64,000 bases of DNA. Source: Jackrogersella multiformis (Eukaryota > Ascomycota > Sordariomycetes > Xylariales > Hypoxylaceae). Positions within the stretch are counted from its first letter, which is position 1, and every line of letters begins with the position of its first letter. Both the position numbers and the translations under genes were made by a program. The notes under the pieces were generated by a model, which searched no databases, was not told the DNA's origin, and worked only from the letters and a program-made list of their open reading frames with translations. The stretch is taken from positions 496,001-560,000 of the forward strand of contig CADCXD010000008.1 in NCBI GenBank assembly GCA_902806575.1, written 5' to 3'. Positions 23,246 through 34,217 of the stretch are shown here, piece after piece.

Positions 23246-23887
23246 AGCTCCAGGATACTTGCGTATCATCAACTTTTTATCCGTTCTTCAAGTTGGAAAT
23301 CTACTAACTGCTAGGACTTATTCTATATTGCAATAATAGAACACCGATACACAGGGTGTTGATGATGTGTCTTATCCGTGAATTACATTTAACCCCCTTG
23401 TTGAATCAAACCCAGGCCATCACTAGTCTGTCGCTAACTCCCTGGAAGGGGAAGCAGTCCTTGATACCTAGCTTGAAGCAATTTCAGTATCATGTCCAAC
23501 TCCCGGTGCGAATTGGCTTTATTTTTCAATCGATTTTTCCTAAATACGTCGATGTCAATATTATCCAGAGTGGGACTAAATTAATTATAGCCTCTTGGGA
23601 ACCCCATGGGGTTGAGAAAAGCCGGACCGACCATGCCCACCATATCTGATCAAATATTAATCAAGTAGCTCAAGGGTATACATAAATGCTAATAAAATTC
23701 TAATATATGATCCTTGAATTAAGAACTTAAAAGGACAGTTCTCAATCATTGGCTAGATACCTAGTCATATGCGATGAGCTACTGTACTTGTCCTCCCGAC
23801 CGAGGTTAACATATACATTGATACAAAAATGGCGAAATCCAACTCAACGTCCTGACTTATATACCCTTCTTAGAAATCATCTATGAC
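23246..23887. other. Decayed spacer between two pseudogenes
   Basis: No coding sequence is recognised on either strand. It lies where the missing N-terminal half of the DUF1996 gene would be expected, but no family-like peptide can be read. AT-rich toward 23650-23830. Confidence 0.4.
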
Positions 23888-24530
23888 TTAGCCCTCATGT
23901 AATTTCATCTCCACGGTATCGGCGAGTGAAGACAGTGATCGTGTCGCGCTCAGGAGGTCCAAAAACGTTGTATCGACTTTAAAGGTCGCCCAGAACCAAG
24001 TTCGTAATTCGGAAGCGATCATGCTGTCTACTCCGAAATGTGCGAGTGGTTTTCCATCTTCGATTTGGTCAAGCGGAGTCAAGATCAAGTTCGAGAACTG
24101 CTTTCGTATGACCCGTAAGATGGCATCTCGTAAAGAAACAGTATCTGCCTCGGCTAGCAATGATCAGGGATCAGGGCTGGTAGCTCTTTTGCCCAAACTG
24201 CGGTATTCGCAGCAAAACGGCCTTGCTTTTCATCATATCACACATCTTGGATGACCTGTTCAGCTTCGAGGGCCTCAGCCAGGATACTCTAGCAAAGATC
24301 CAACATTGGGAGATTATTGACGTCAAACCTTTGAGCCATCAGATTTCTGAATCCAAAAGACTCCATTCCGGTAGGGATATTGGTGAATGCACTCGGATAG
24401 ACAGTTTAGGTTATAGGGGTAGCGGCGAATCAACTCGACACAAAACATCATCCCCTCATTCAAACCGATATATCCTTCAGTCTGTAACTTTGACCCAGCA
24501 ACTTGGGAACATAGCATATACACACTTTTT
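23888..24530 (-). pseudogene. Relic of a reducing polyketide synthase C-terminus (KR-ACP linker plus ACP)
   Basis: The complement of 23888-24160 encodes a phosphopantetheine carrier domain of about 85 residues. LAHFGVDSMIASELRTWFW carries the modification Ser, followed by FLDLL and a closing helix SLSSLADTVEMK, the usual C-terminal end of fungal highly reducing PKSs. Upstream, the frame is broken by a shift and by stops (TGA near 24161-24165, TAG near 24291). Coherent fragments remain: LPALIPDH just before the ACP, SILAEALEAEQ, and farther up EGYIGLNEGMM, which resembles the KR-to-ACP linker. No KS, AT, DH or KR core was found in the window, so more than 90% of the enzyme is gone. It lies between two P450 genes. 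Carrier-domain identity is firm, and PKS rather than another carrier enzyme is inferred from the linker. Confidence 0.78.
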
Positions 24531-24540
24531 ATTGGCTGAA

Positions 24541-25222
24541 AACACTTGATATTTATGAATCCTGCACCTCTTTCTAACCATTTCCCCGCTATACATAGAC
24601 ACCTGGTACTTACCTAGGTACCTAGATAGGTTATCAAACTTGGTTAACGCAGCCAGTTAAAAGATCTGTGGTATCAACGTTACTCTGTGAGAAGCTTTGA
24701 CCCTATCTATCATGGATCGCGGTATATATACAAAAAATGTGCCTTTGTCCATCCTGTTTTAAATGTCTCCTTTCCTATCAGGAACAGGACGAACCCCCGT
24801 TAGGCTTATCCTTCAATAGCATAGGCTTCTAACACCTGTAAAGCTGTTAGAGCAGTTATATCATACACGTGGCCAAGAAATGTGAGTGGCTAGATGTCAG
24901 CTTGGTTGCAATCATACCTACTTCTGTTGGATCCTTCAAATAAAAATTGTTGGTTCCCTTGCAGGAGGGCTCTCACCAACTCGTGGCATGTGATGGAGAG
25001 TGTATGCATAGAAGGGGTTAGGCTAACACTATAAGTAATAATCTAAGAATTTTTCATGAGATGAAGTTTCCCTGAATCTGTCTCGTTACTCTTGTCGGCG
25101 TTGTCATGATATTTTAGCCAACTACCATCAGTACCTAGGTAGCTGCTAAATCTTACATTTTCTTCTCATGTTACTCCTAGATAGATCTTGTTTTACAAGT
25201 CGCTAATAATAAGCCACCTATT
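24541..25222. other. Intergenic, upstream of second P450
   Basis: Nothing recognisable as PKS sequence continues beyond about 24540. Two TACCTAGGTA elements occur at 24613-24626 and 25132-25142. Confidence 0.45.
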
Positions 25223-27142
25223 ATGACTTCTCCCAGTTCATTAAGCGAAGCAGTGACATATTTTCTCTGCGGCTTTATATCTCTAGTACGGAACCCTCAG
25301 AATCCTCTACCACTAGGTATCACTATTGACATATTTTGAAGATATCCCTCTATTTGAGCTATCAGCTGCTCCTGCATCCATTAAGAAACTACCCAGGGCC
25401 CCTGATCGCGAAGCTCACCAATGGCTACACTGGATTCTTCGCAATTAAGCGAACACTTCATTTAGAGATATGGAGGAACCATGAGAGATATGGTCAGTTC
25501 AAGCCATTAAGCTGTCATGTTCTTAAACAGATTGTTGACATCTTATAGGTCATGTTGTCCGGATAGGACCAGATAGGCTTGTCTTCAACTCTGCATCTGC
25601 TCTGAAAGGTAATTTTCAAGATTGAAAATATTGTCTCAGGATTTTCTAATTGAAGAAAGACATATATCATAACGACAGAGTTACCAAGCCTCCTATCTAC
25701 TTAGCTACTCAGTCGAAGATAGGTGTGCATAGTCTCTGGAATGCATTAGACAGAGATTTGCATCGTCGTAAGCGAAAGATAGTTGGTCGAACTACCACAG
25801 ACGCCTCCATGCGAGCGTTCGAGCCCTCTATGATAGAGCAGGTTGATATATTCATTCAACGTTTAGCCCGCGACCAGCATAAACCTGTTGACTTAAAGAG
25901 CCGATGCAGCTACTTGAGTTTCGACATCATAGGCCTCCTCTCGTTCGGATATGCACTGCACCTCCAGACTGACGAGGGAAACCACTTCCTCGTCGAGCAG
26001 CTTGCGCGGGGGAATCATCGCATGAACGTATTCCTACAAATTCCAATCATTCCACGCTATAAGCTTCAACTCTATATCAACAAGTTCTTCCGACAGGAAC
26101 GAGAGAAAACTGCACGCTTGATGGAAACGATGATCCGCAGCCGTATGGCCGAAGATGTACATGCGAAGCGCGACTTATACTCGTACGTCGCAGACGCAGT
26201 CAATGCAAAGGACGATGATAGCCTACGTATTAATGATCTTTGGTTGGAAGCATTCTTTTTCATAATAGCAGGTTTGTTGGCAAGCTTTTTCTCACATCCC
26301 CCACCCCCCTTTTATTATCCGAGCAAATGCTCAGTCTTCTATAGGAGGTGATACAAGCGCGACGGCCCTAAGTGCTACATTTTTCTACTTGTCACGGAAC
26401 CCCAAGTGCTACTCAAAGCTTGCCACCGAGATTCGGACGACATTCCAGAGCTCAGACCAGATTTGTGGAAGTAAGCTTGCGGGTTGCCAGTATCTTCGGG
26501 CTTGCATCGATGAGTCCTTAAGGATGTCTCCGCCGTCGCCCGGTACGCTTTGGAGGTATCTGGCACCAGAGGAAGAGGGTGGCAAGCCTTTAATTATCGA
26601 CGACCATGTCATCCCCAGTGGTACAAAGGTTGGCGTTAATATATATTCGCTACATCACAATGAGGTCGGTATTCATCCTTGCTCTATCCTCTTTACTTGA
26701 CAGACAGTGACGGGGACTGCTATTGCTATTTGGGGAATAGCACACCCCTTGAATTTGGTATGACCGCTAACAAGTGCGAAAGGAGTACTTCCCAGATCCA
26801 TTCACATACAAGCCAGACCGCTGGCTGATTCCGGGGGACACAGATGAAGAAGCAGCATCAAGGAAGATGGTTCACGACGCCTTTGCCGCATTCTCTGTCG
26901 GCTCTCGTGGTTGCGCAGGAAAACCTACAGCTTACCTAGAGCTCAGCTTAGCCCTTGCTAAGACACTCTGGCATTTCGACTTTGAGACCGCACCTGGTAA
27001 GCTCGGTGACGTTGGAGTGGGCCAAAAAGGCGAATTTCATCTATACGATATCTTCACGTCAACACATGATGGGCCATACTTAGTCTTTAAAGCCCGGGAA
27101 CCGTTTTCAGAGTCTGGGAACATCAAGAATCAAGATATATAA
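25223..27142 (+). CDS. Cytochrome P450 monooxygenase (E-class, group I type)
   Basis: Six exons: 25223-25285, 25342-25492, 25549-25608, 25660-26271, 26345-26664 and 26783-27142, giving 521 residues. The start ATG 25223 lies in a short first exon whose intron (25286-25341) joins a hydrophobic anchor to YLSYQLLLHPLRNYPGP, the proline-rich hinge. Downstream are the C-helix region (LWNALDRDLHRRKRKIV), I-helix AGGDTSATA restored by splicing at 26271/26345, ExxR in DESLRM, KPDRWL, and haem loop FSVGSRGCAG with the ligand Cys about 446. The C-terminus DIFTSTHDGPYLVFK is typical of fungal E-class I P450s associated with secondary metabolism. Gene structure and motifs are intact, so the gene could be active. 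Substrate unknown. The PKS relic lies about 0.7 kb upstream on the opposite strand. Confidence 0.88.
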
Positions 27143-28354
27143 TCTTGTCGGGGATGTGTAGGTCAAGCGCTTGAAAATCTAAAGTCAACAGATGTTAGGA
27201 TCAATGTGGTGCTGGGATGACAGATATGTAGATCCATGGGCTCGACGGTATGGATTCAAGATTGGAAAAGGACTGGAGACATCCAGGGCTAGCCTACACT
27301 AGTGTAGGAAGACGTAGCGTAGTGAGTGAGCTATATATAACCCAACTAGGGCTCGGGTTATGTCGTATGCTGAAGCGCACGGCTCTACCCGGATCCGCAA
27401 TAGATGGGATGATGCACGCATTTTATGTAAAAGCCCCCAGTGTTAGTCTTTTCCATCCTGGCGGAGGTCCATGTAGTTTAACACGAGGTTGTCGTTGCTT
27501 ACCCTCATCATGGAATATCATCGGCTTCGCTTGTTAATATGTTATGCTTATATGATATGGCGCACCGTCCCGTTAGGATGGGATGGTGATGGTGAACTAC
27601 AAAAATGAACTTTTACCCGCATCAACTCCACCATTATGGAGATGTATCTTTCTCCTATTAGTGTTTATGTGCAAAGGTACATTTTTCGCATGATGAAAAT
27701 AAGGCCGTTATTTACCAAGACTGTAAGCATTATCGAGGTGGATAGAGAGTCCCGTTTTGTAGTTTATCATCCAGGCGGAGATATAAATCGCACATTTGAG
27801 CGAAATAGAAGCTCCTAAGCTCCCCATATCATAGAAGCTTCAGTATCCTAAATTGGTATTCTCTAAACGCAACCCACAAAATGATCGGCAATCGCTAAAA
27901 CGCGATGCCAATGCGAGTGGTGGAAAATATACATTATGAATCCGCCCCCTTTTATCGTTTCGGAGGGCTACGTAACGAGCTCTACTGCATACTAGGCTCA
28001 AGATGCACGAGCATCAACAATGCCACTTACTTTTGCAAACATACGTAATTCATGAAAACCTTCTTAGTGGAAGGAAATTGGATGGTTTCGCTATCGGCCG
28101 CCCTACCTAGCTTGGTTTCATGACTTCGTTTTGTCTTATTGGACAGGCTCCCTTGGTAGCCCCTTCATAACCCCGGGATATTATCAAGGATGCATGTTCG
28201 TCATAATTATATGCCGAGAATCCCTGAGGCTCTGCCTGGAGCCCTTGAGATGTAAATATGAATTGAGATCCTATCGTATTAATAATCGACAAGATCATCG
28301 TCAACGGACAACATGAGAAGTTGAGTAGCAAAGGCCGTTAGCGCATAGCATCAC
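27143..28354. other. Intergenic, no gene seen
   Basis: Spacer between the second P450 and the rhamnogalacturonan lyase. A 95-codon frame at 27250-27537 shows no recognisable domain and is not called. It probably contains the lyase promoter. Confidence 0.5.
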
Positions 28355-30147
28355 ATGTTCGTCAAGATGCCTTCCTTCAAACTACTCGCAGCGCTTTCTG
28401 CTTGCATTGCGCCTGTGCTGGGAATCAGTGTTAGCACTACCGACGCCGCCTACACTGTTGATACCGGAGCCAGCAATGGCTTCAAGGTGGCTATCAGTCG
28501 TTCAAACTGCGACGTCACGTCGTTGAACTTCTATGGCACCGAATATCAATACAGCGGTACCAAAAGCCATATTGCATCCGGGCTAGGTTCCGCGACAGTA
28601 TCCTACAGCACGAGCGGTAAGTAATGATGAGAAGTTACATTGCATCTCTTACTAACAGACAGCTGGCAGGCGACTACGTGATCGTCAAGTGCGTCGCGGA
28701 CAACGACAACTTTGACCTCACGCACTACATGGTGTTCGCCGACACGTCTAGCTCGATCTACATGGGTACTTATACCGTGTCGGAGCCGGCTATCGGCGAG
28801 TTGCGCTACATCTTCCGCCTCAAGGGGCTCACGGAGGCGTATCCCAACGGCAACGTCTCATACACAGGCGGCGGCACCGCGGTCGAAGCCTCCGACGTGT
28901 ACCTGGTCGACGGCGAAACGCGCAGCAAAGTCAGCCCCCCCCCCCTCAAGCCCTGAGATCGGCCGGCGTGCTAACAGCAGGTAGTTCTACTCGTCGGAGC
29001 GGTTCATCGACGACGACGTGTACTGCGCGACGACGCCGGACGCCTCGGTCCACGCCTGCTTCCTGCGCCCCAACGGGCAGGCGACGGAGAAGAGCTCGGG
29101 CGGGCCCTTCTTCCGGGACATCGACCTGAACTTCGGCGGGGACTACCACTCCGTGACGTACTACATGAACTCGGGCCACGCGCAGACGGAGAGCTACCGC
29201 CAGGGATTCCACGGGCCCTACGTCTTCAGCATGTCGCGCAGCGGCGTGCCCAAGGCCGCCGAATACGACGTCTCCTTCTTCGACGGCCTGGGCCTGACCG
29301 GGTACACCGGAGCCTCGGGCCGCGGGCACGTCAAGGGCACGGCATCGGGGGTGTCGAGCGGCTTCCCCGTCGTGGTGCACTGGTACAACAACGACTACCA
29401 GGGGTGGGCGTATGCCTCGTCCTCGGGAGCCTTCACGTCGCCCGCGCTCGTGGCCGGGTCCTACACCATGGCGCTGTACCAGGACGAGTTCCTCGCGGCG
29501 ACGGCAACAGTCTCCGTGGCGGCAGGCGCGACGGCAACGGCGAACATCGCGGCGTCGAACGCGGCGCTGACGGGGTCTCGCACGACCATGTTCCAGATGG
29601 GCGAGTACGACGGGCAGCCGACGGGGTTCCTGAACGCGGACAAGCAGCAGCGCATGCACCCGTCCGACAGCCGGATGGGTGCCTGGAGCCCGGGGAGCGT
29701 GGCCTCGACCGACGCGGCGGCGCTGCCGATGGCCATCTTCGCCGACGTCAACAACGGGCAGAAGATCACGTTCTCGCTAGCTGGCGCGATGAGCAGCTCC
29801 GCGACGCTGCGCATAGCCACGACGCTGGCTTACGCCGGCGGCCGGCCCAAGGCTACCGTCAACGGCTACGAGTGCCCGGCGCCGGCCGCGCCGACGGCAG
29901 TCGACAGCCGTGGGGTCACTCGCGGCGCCTATCGCGGACGTGGAAACATCTACGATTGTACTATCCCGAGCGGCACGTTGACAAGCGGTGCTAACACTAT
30001 CACTCTCACCGTGATCTCCGGGAGCAGTGGTAGTGGTTTCCTCAGTCCGAATGTTGTAAGTATCCCCTATATGTCGTGTCAGCTACCTATCCACGATTCG
30101 TACTTACCAATTTCTAGGTTCTTGATGCCATAGAGCTGTTCTATTGA
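28355..30147 (+). CDS. rglA: Rhamnogalacturonan lyase (PL4, RglA-like)
   Basis: Secreted polysaccharide lyase that cleaves the rhamnose-galacturonate backbone of pectin by beta-elimination. Exons 28355-28616, 28670-28929, 28985-30055 and 30118-30147 give 540 residues, close to characterised RglA proteins. The signal peptide spans about 1-23 (LLAALSACIAPVLG). The catalytic domain contains the Lys of ETRSK (about 174) and the His of MNSGHAQTESYR (about 239), which match the catalytic Lys/His pair known for the Aspergillus enzyme. Middle fibronectin-like and C-terminal jelly-roll domains follow (GEYDGQPTGF, MHPSDSRM, DSRGVTRGAYRGRG), and the last exon gives LDAIELFY. Intron 2 contains a run of about ten C. 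Exon 3 is strongly GC-rich relative to the gene's first exon. The ATG at 28367 is an alternative start. Confidence 0.93.
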
Positions 30148-30858
30148 GTTGGCTCGTGCCAATGGCTTTCATTCCCTTTGGAGCAGGTTGTACTTGACCA
30201 GCACTTCGATGGTCGACTAGGCGGGATATAGCAGATTCGCAGTCGGTAATGGTCGACACTTAGATGCTGTACCTTTAAAGCATTCTGAATCTCGTGATAT
30301 TTCTTGTTGATATTTCTCATGAGTATATAAACTGATACCCAAACTCTATAGAGCTCTTCTTTATCGCCTTGACAGCTCTCTGTGGGATGGAAATGTTAGC
30401 GAATATTAAAATAGTCATAATCCTAGTACTTCTTACCAGAGGTCGACCTAGACTATATATATCAATTATTCTACTTTGAGATCCATGGATCTATCCTTAT
30501 CGAAGTGAGGCGGCACTATGGGATTAGTAAATCAGGTTACCTCAGTATCCAAATGGAAAGTGAAAACATAGGGCTGAAATCATTGAGTACCGAATCCAAC
30601 GGAGGGACAAGATAGACAGATTAGCAAAGACGAATTAAAGTAGCAGTACTATGCAGATGCTTGTAATTAACCTTGGAGAATACATCGCAAGGCCCGACTC
30701 CTAGAGTGACCATAACACGTCCACTCGACGTAGAATACCTCTCCCCTGGATATCAATAATACCAAATATACCTTGTCGTCATCGATTAACTGCGTGCGTA
30801 ACAGAAGGTACCCGTACCATTACATACTTATATTACAATCCCGAAGATGTCACGGGTC
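30148..30858. other. Convergent intergenic spacer, no gene seen
   Basis: It lies between the 3' ends of the lyase and the PP2C gene, so it should hold both 3' UTRs and terminators. AT-rich, no coding signal. Confidence 0.5.
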
Positions 30859-32316
30859 TCATTTGCGCTTCTTAGTTAGGTCTGGCTGATTAAAGAAAAC
30901 CACCTGGACAGTGATATCGTCTCGTAGATACCGGGATAATGGTGGGCCGAAAGCGAGTCGACCAGCTATCATTTCATGATTATTGCCACCAACGGAATTT
31001 CGCAACAGATGTACAGCGGCGTTGTCATCCTGGACTGTCGTTCTCTCCTTCACAAATCTGTAGTTCGGCCCTGTTGCAAATTGACTACAGTCAAACGGCT
31101 CATCCCTTGGTTTCGGGTTCCTCTGCTTCTCCTCAACCCCTTCTGGCTCCAACCATTTACCCACCAGATCGACGGCCTCCTGGTTACTCAGCATATCCCA
31201 CATGCCGTCTGTAGCCATGATCAAGAACGAAGGTTGGTTAGGATCGATCTTAGTACTTGTCACGACCGGCTCGGCAGTCAGATATGGCGGCGTCCGAATG
31301 TTGAACTTCGACGATAGGGTCACTGGGCCGTAAAACCTATCATTCATATCCTGCTGTAATTTCACAGGCCACTTCCATCGACTATCTCCAAAAGCTCGCG
31401 AGCACATGAGGCCCAGGACCCGTCCATCTTTGCATATGTCGGCTTCGCCAGGGTGCTCCTTGCTGATCCTGGCAGCTTCTTCTTTGTTGTTGCCAGTCTG
31501 ATCTATCGACAAGGGTATCGCTTCCCATTTGCCGTTGAGTCCCTTTTGCGCCAAGACTGCTCTCGAGTCGCCAGCACATGCTACATGCAGCATTCTTGTG
31601 ACAGGATCATACAGAGACAGCAAAGCGCAAGAACCAGCAAAGGCGGGAGCCAATTTCACCATCTTGTCCTGCAGTGGTTCTTTTCTCTGACGGATATTCC
31701 AAGCTGTGTCCATGATAGAATTGTCAAGGTTCGTGAATCCCTTGGCGATAGCGTTTTGGATTTCCTTTTCGGATTTCACGTCTGATTTGACTTGTCCTAA
31801 AGTGTGTCGTACGAAGGGTACGAGCTGCTTCTCTAGCAAATCTGCCGTCTGACATCCTGCATGTCCGTCGATGACAGCCCAGGCCATCCAGTGACTGCCA
31901 TCGTTCCAAGGTGAAGGAAATTTGCCGTGGGTGAATCGGTCCTCACAAGGGCCGTTGGAAGCCAATTGGGCGCCGTCGTACCTATCGATTCCCGCAATGT
32001 TGTTGATTTGAAATTGATAGGCTTCTTGGTTTAGGATACGCGTCACATCATTCTCGGAGGCTCCTGGCTCAATGACCAAGTGCTCAGTAGGCGGCATCTG
32101 AAAACGCGGCACTTCGTCGTTATGGTGTGTAGTTGATAACCACCAAAGGCCTGGTGCGCTCACAGCGCCGGCAGTCAGGGTATATTTCATCACCTTGCTT
32201 CTAAGCGGAGCAGAATATGAGTCCTTCGTTGAATAGAAACTCTTGCCTCGGGACTGTAAGATTGATCTCGCAGTCACACGATCAAGATGCACTTGAGCTA
32301 GGCGCAATCGCATCAT
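30859..32316 (-). CDS. PTC5: Mitochondrial PP2C phosphatase, PTC5/pyruvate dehydrogenase phosphatase type
   Basis: Metal-dependent Ser/Thr phosphatase that in yeast dephosphorylates and activates the pyruvate dehydrogenase complex in the mitochondrion. Single exon, 485 residues from ATG 32316 (a second ATG follows directly). The N-terminus is basic and hydroxylated (RLRLAQVHLDRVTARSILQ), like a mitochondrial presequence, then a hydrophobic segment at about 48-60. PP2C motifs run in order: CEDRF, AVIDGHAG (about 150), CAGDSRAV, SRAFGDSRWKWP, MATDGMWDML and RDDITVQVVFF, so all metal-binding Asp residues are present. Length and the insert before the last motif (PNYRFVKERTTVQDDNAA) fit fungal PTC5 orthologues. 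No intron is needed. Other mitochondrial PP2Cs are shorter, which supports the assignment. Confidence 0.92.
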   Translation of the reverse strand: MMRLRLAQVHLDRVTARSILQSRGKSFYSTKDSYSAPLRSKVMKYTLTAGAVSAPGLWWLSTTHHNDEVPRFQMPPTEHLVIEPGASENDVTRILNQEAYQFQINNIAGIDRYDGAQLASNGPCEDRFTHGKFPSPWNDGSHWMAWAVIDGHAGCQTADLLEKQLVPFVRHTLGQVKSDVKSEKEIQNAIAKGFTNLDNSIMDTAWNIRQRKEPLQDKMVKLAPAFAGSCALLSLYDPVTRMLHVACAGDSRAVLAQKGLNGKWEAIPLSIDQTGNNKEEAARISKEHPGEADICKDGRVLGLMCSRAFGDSRWKWPVKLQQDMNDRFYGPVTLSSKFNIRTPPYLTAEPVVTSTKIDPNQPSFLIMATDGMWDMLSNQEAVDLVGKWLEPEGVEEKQRNPKPRDEPFDCSQFATGPNYRFVKERTTVQDDNAAVHLLRNSVGGNNHEMIAGRLAFGPPLSRYLRDDITVQVVFFNQPDLTKKRK

Positions 32317-33530
32317 GGTCACTGAAATGGAGCTAAGGAGAGACTGTAGGTAATATCAGGGACATCAGAATTGTGTATCTTCTCGTACCCCCTTTTTTTA
32401 ATAGCTCGGACGTATCTTGGAATTCGATTTTTATTCAAGTTTTTTTTTTTAGAGGAGATAGGTTAGAAGAATTATGACAGAAGAAGTGTGATGAAAGGAG
32501 GTATGATTCTAGAAAGATTTAAACCGTGAGCTGCCCAGGTACTCCTTCGATTTTGAGGTGGGGCAAGGCCATCACCAGGCAACTTCCTCAAGTTAAAGTC
32601 GAGATATTAGAAGGTGAGAGCTGTCGAACCACCGAGGTACATACACTAGAGCTGTCTGCAATGGCAACCCTCAGGGGGGTCAACTTGGAAGGATTGATTC
32701 TGTTAGCACCTACGATCTTTGCTTCCATGTTCCAGACATGGTATGTGGAAGGTGACTGCCATTATCTAATATTCTTGTTTTATGTACCTACCTAGGTACC
32801 TAGGTACTTATGTAGTTAGGTAATTACATAAATCTATCGATGTTGTGCTTTTATGATATTGGATACCTACGGATTTGAGGCTCGTTGATTACCTGCAGTA
32901 ATCAAAGCCTTTGATGAATCTATGTAAGTATATGTATTAAGGAAAGAAAAGAGTAATAATCTATCAACTACGAAGTACCTACAAAGTGAAGGTATTGTAT
33001 GGAGTGGTGGGCCTCGCACGGACCATTTGCGGATCCACAATGTTGGAGTGTACGTATTACGTAAGGTAGTTACGTAAGGTGGCCCGAGCGCGGGGCCAAC
33101 GCGGGGCAGCCAATTACCTTAAGTAGTTAGCGCCCGCGTACGTAACTTACACTTACACTTAATAAGAACAAGAACAACACCAAGAATTATCGCGACTTTT
33201 GCTTTTCGTCTGTTTTACCGGTACCCTGTTAAACCAACAATCAATGCCATACTATCCGTTAACAAAAAGAGAAAACATAACATATGGTTTTAGATATTAA
33301 GACTTACTTTAACATTATGAAAATATTGGGTGTCCTATCCCGTTATTTTCTGTGCGCTTCGAGATCTACTTAGTTAGCTTTTTGCTACAGTACGTCTTTA
33401 CCTCTCAGGGTCTTCTAGGAATCTAAGTAATGTCTGGGGAATGTTTTGATGGATGGTGCGGCATATTTGAGCCCTCCCCTCGGGCGGGCGGGTGCTGAAA
33501 GATCCGGCTTTTCCGTTATCATTGACGCTG
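32317..33530. other. Intergenic, palindromic repeats and GC patch
   Basis: The upstream region of the PP2C gene is A/T-run rich (32395-32450). TACCTACCTAGGTACCTAGGTAC lies at 32786-32809. A short GC-rich patch at 33065-33135 (containing CGCGGGGCCAACGCGGGGC) stands out in AT-rich sequence. A frame at 32526-32795 has no recognised content. Confidence 0.45.
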
Positions 33531-33914
33531 CTAGTACGGACGTCCGCTACCTAGTACGCTAGTATTAGTAGTGGCCTCTGTTGAGGCGTTCCGCGCAATG
33601 TCGGTGCTGCTACCACGAAAAGAGAACGGCGCTAGAAGGCTTCTCACACTGAGTATTATCTCCCCTATCTTGAGCGAGATGGATAATATCTGCAGCGAAG
33701 ACAGGTTTACGACAATGAGCGCGATTCCATCCTCGACCATGATGTAGAAGAACGACTCGGTGACATGGCCTATGATAGATTTACAGTCTTCTCTGCAGAG
33801 TTCTGTAAAGGCGCAAGATGTATATGATGTAGCCCTACCGGATCGCTCTGTTTCGGCACGCCCACTATACCTTAGGTAGGTATGTATGCCGCTCTGCAAG
33901 GAGGATTTGTTCAT
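33531..33914 (-). pseudogene. Possible C-terminal remnant of a rhodopsin-like (Pth11-type) membrane protein
   Basis: The complement of 33531-33914 is an open frame of 127 codons. Residues about 57-100 (FFYIMVEDGIALIVVNLSSL, then a Ser/Arg segment SVRSLLA) resemble the last transmembrane helix and start of the cytoplasmic tail of fungal rhodopsin-like integral membrane proteins. The preceding sequence does not contain the other six helices. It may be a last exon whose partners are lost, or a short unrelated frame. I saw no acceptable upstream exon on the minus strand in 33915-34200. Low confidence. Confidence 0.3.
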
Positions 33915-34137
33915 CGCCCTGGTGTTACACAGCTTCGCCCCAAGAGCGCAGTGACAAGCGTCAGTACGGCACTAGAAAGCCGAGCGACGAGACGGCGGAC
34001 AATATGCATGTTACACTACGGCAACCAAAAGGAGTTATATTTCTAGAAGGATTATGTACCTACCTACCTAGGTAGGTATATTATATAATATTTTAATTCC
34101 TAATATAAAAGAATTGCGTACCTAATATAACATCCGC

Positions 34138-34217
34138 TTTTCTTCTACCATCTTTACACCTCCCACTTCGCTTTTTGTCATCTTTTCCTCCGGCCATCCC
34201 CACTTTACCCCCGAACC
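34138..34217 (+). promoter_or_regulatory. Pyrimidine-rich leader upstream of iminopeptidase gene
   Basis: CT-rich tract (CTTTTCTTCTACC..CTCCCACTTCGC) running into the start context gaaccATGG. Such tracts commonly mark core promoters and transcription starts in filamentous fungi. Inferred from composition only. Confidence 0.4.

Noticed and set aside
27250..27537. 95-codon plus-strand frame after the second P450
   Set aside because: No domain, low complexity of evidence, and probably chance in spacer DNA.
28946..29659. Minus-strand frame of 237 codons inside the rhamnogalacturonan lyase gene
   Set aside because: Arg/Ala/Val-rich shadow of GC-rich exon 3. The plus strand carries the catalytic motifs.
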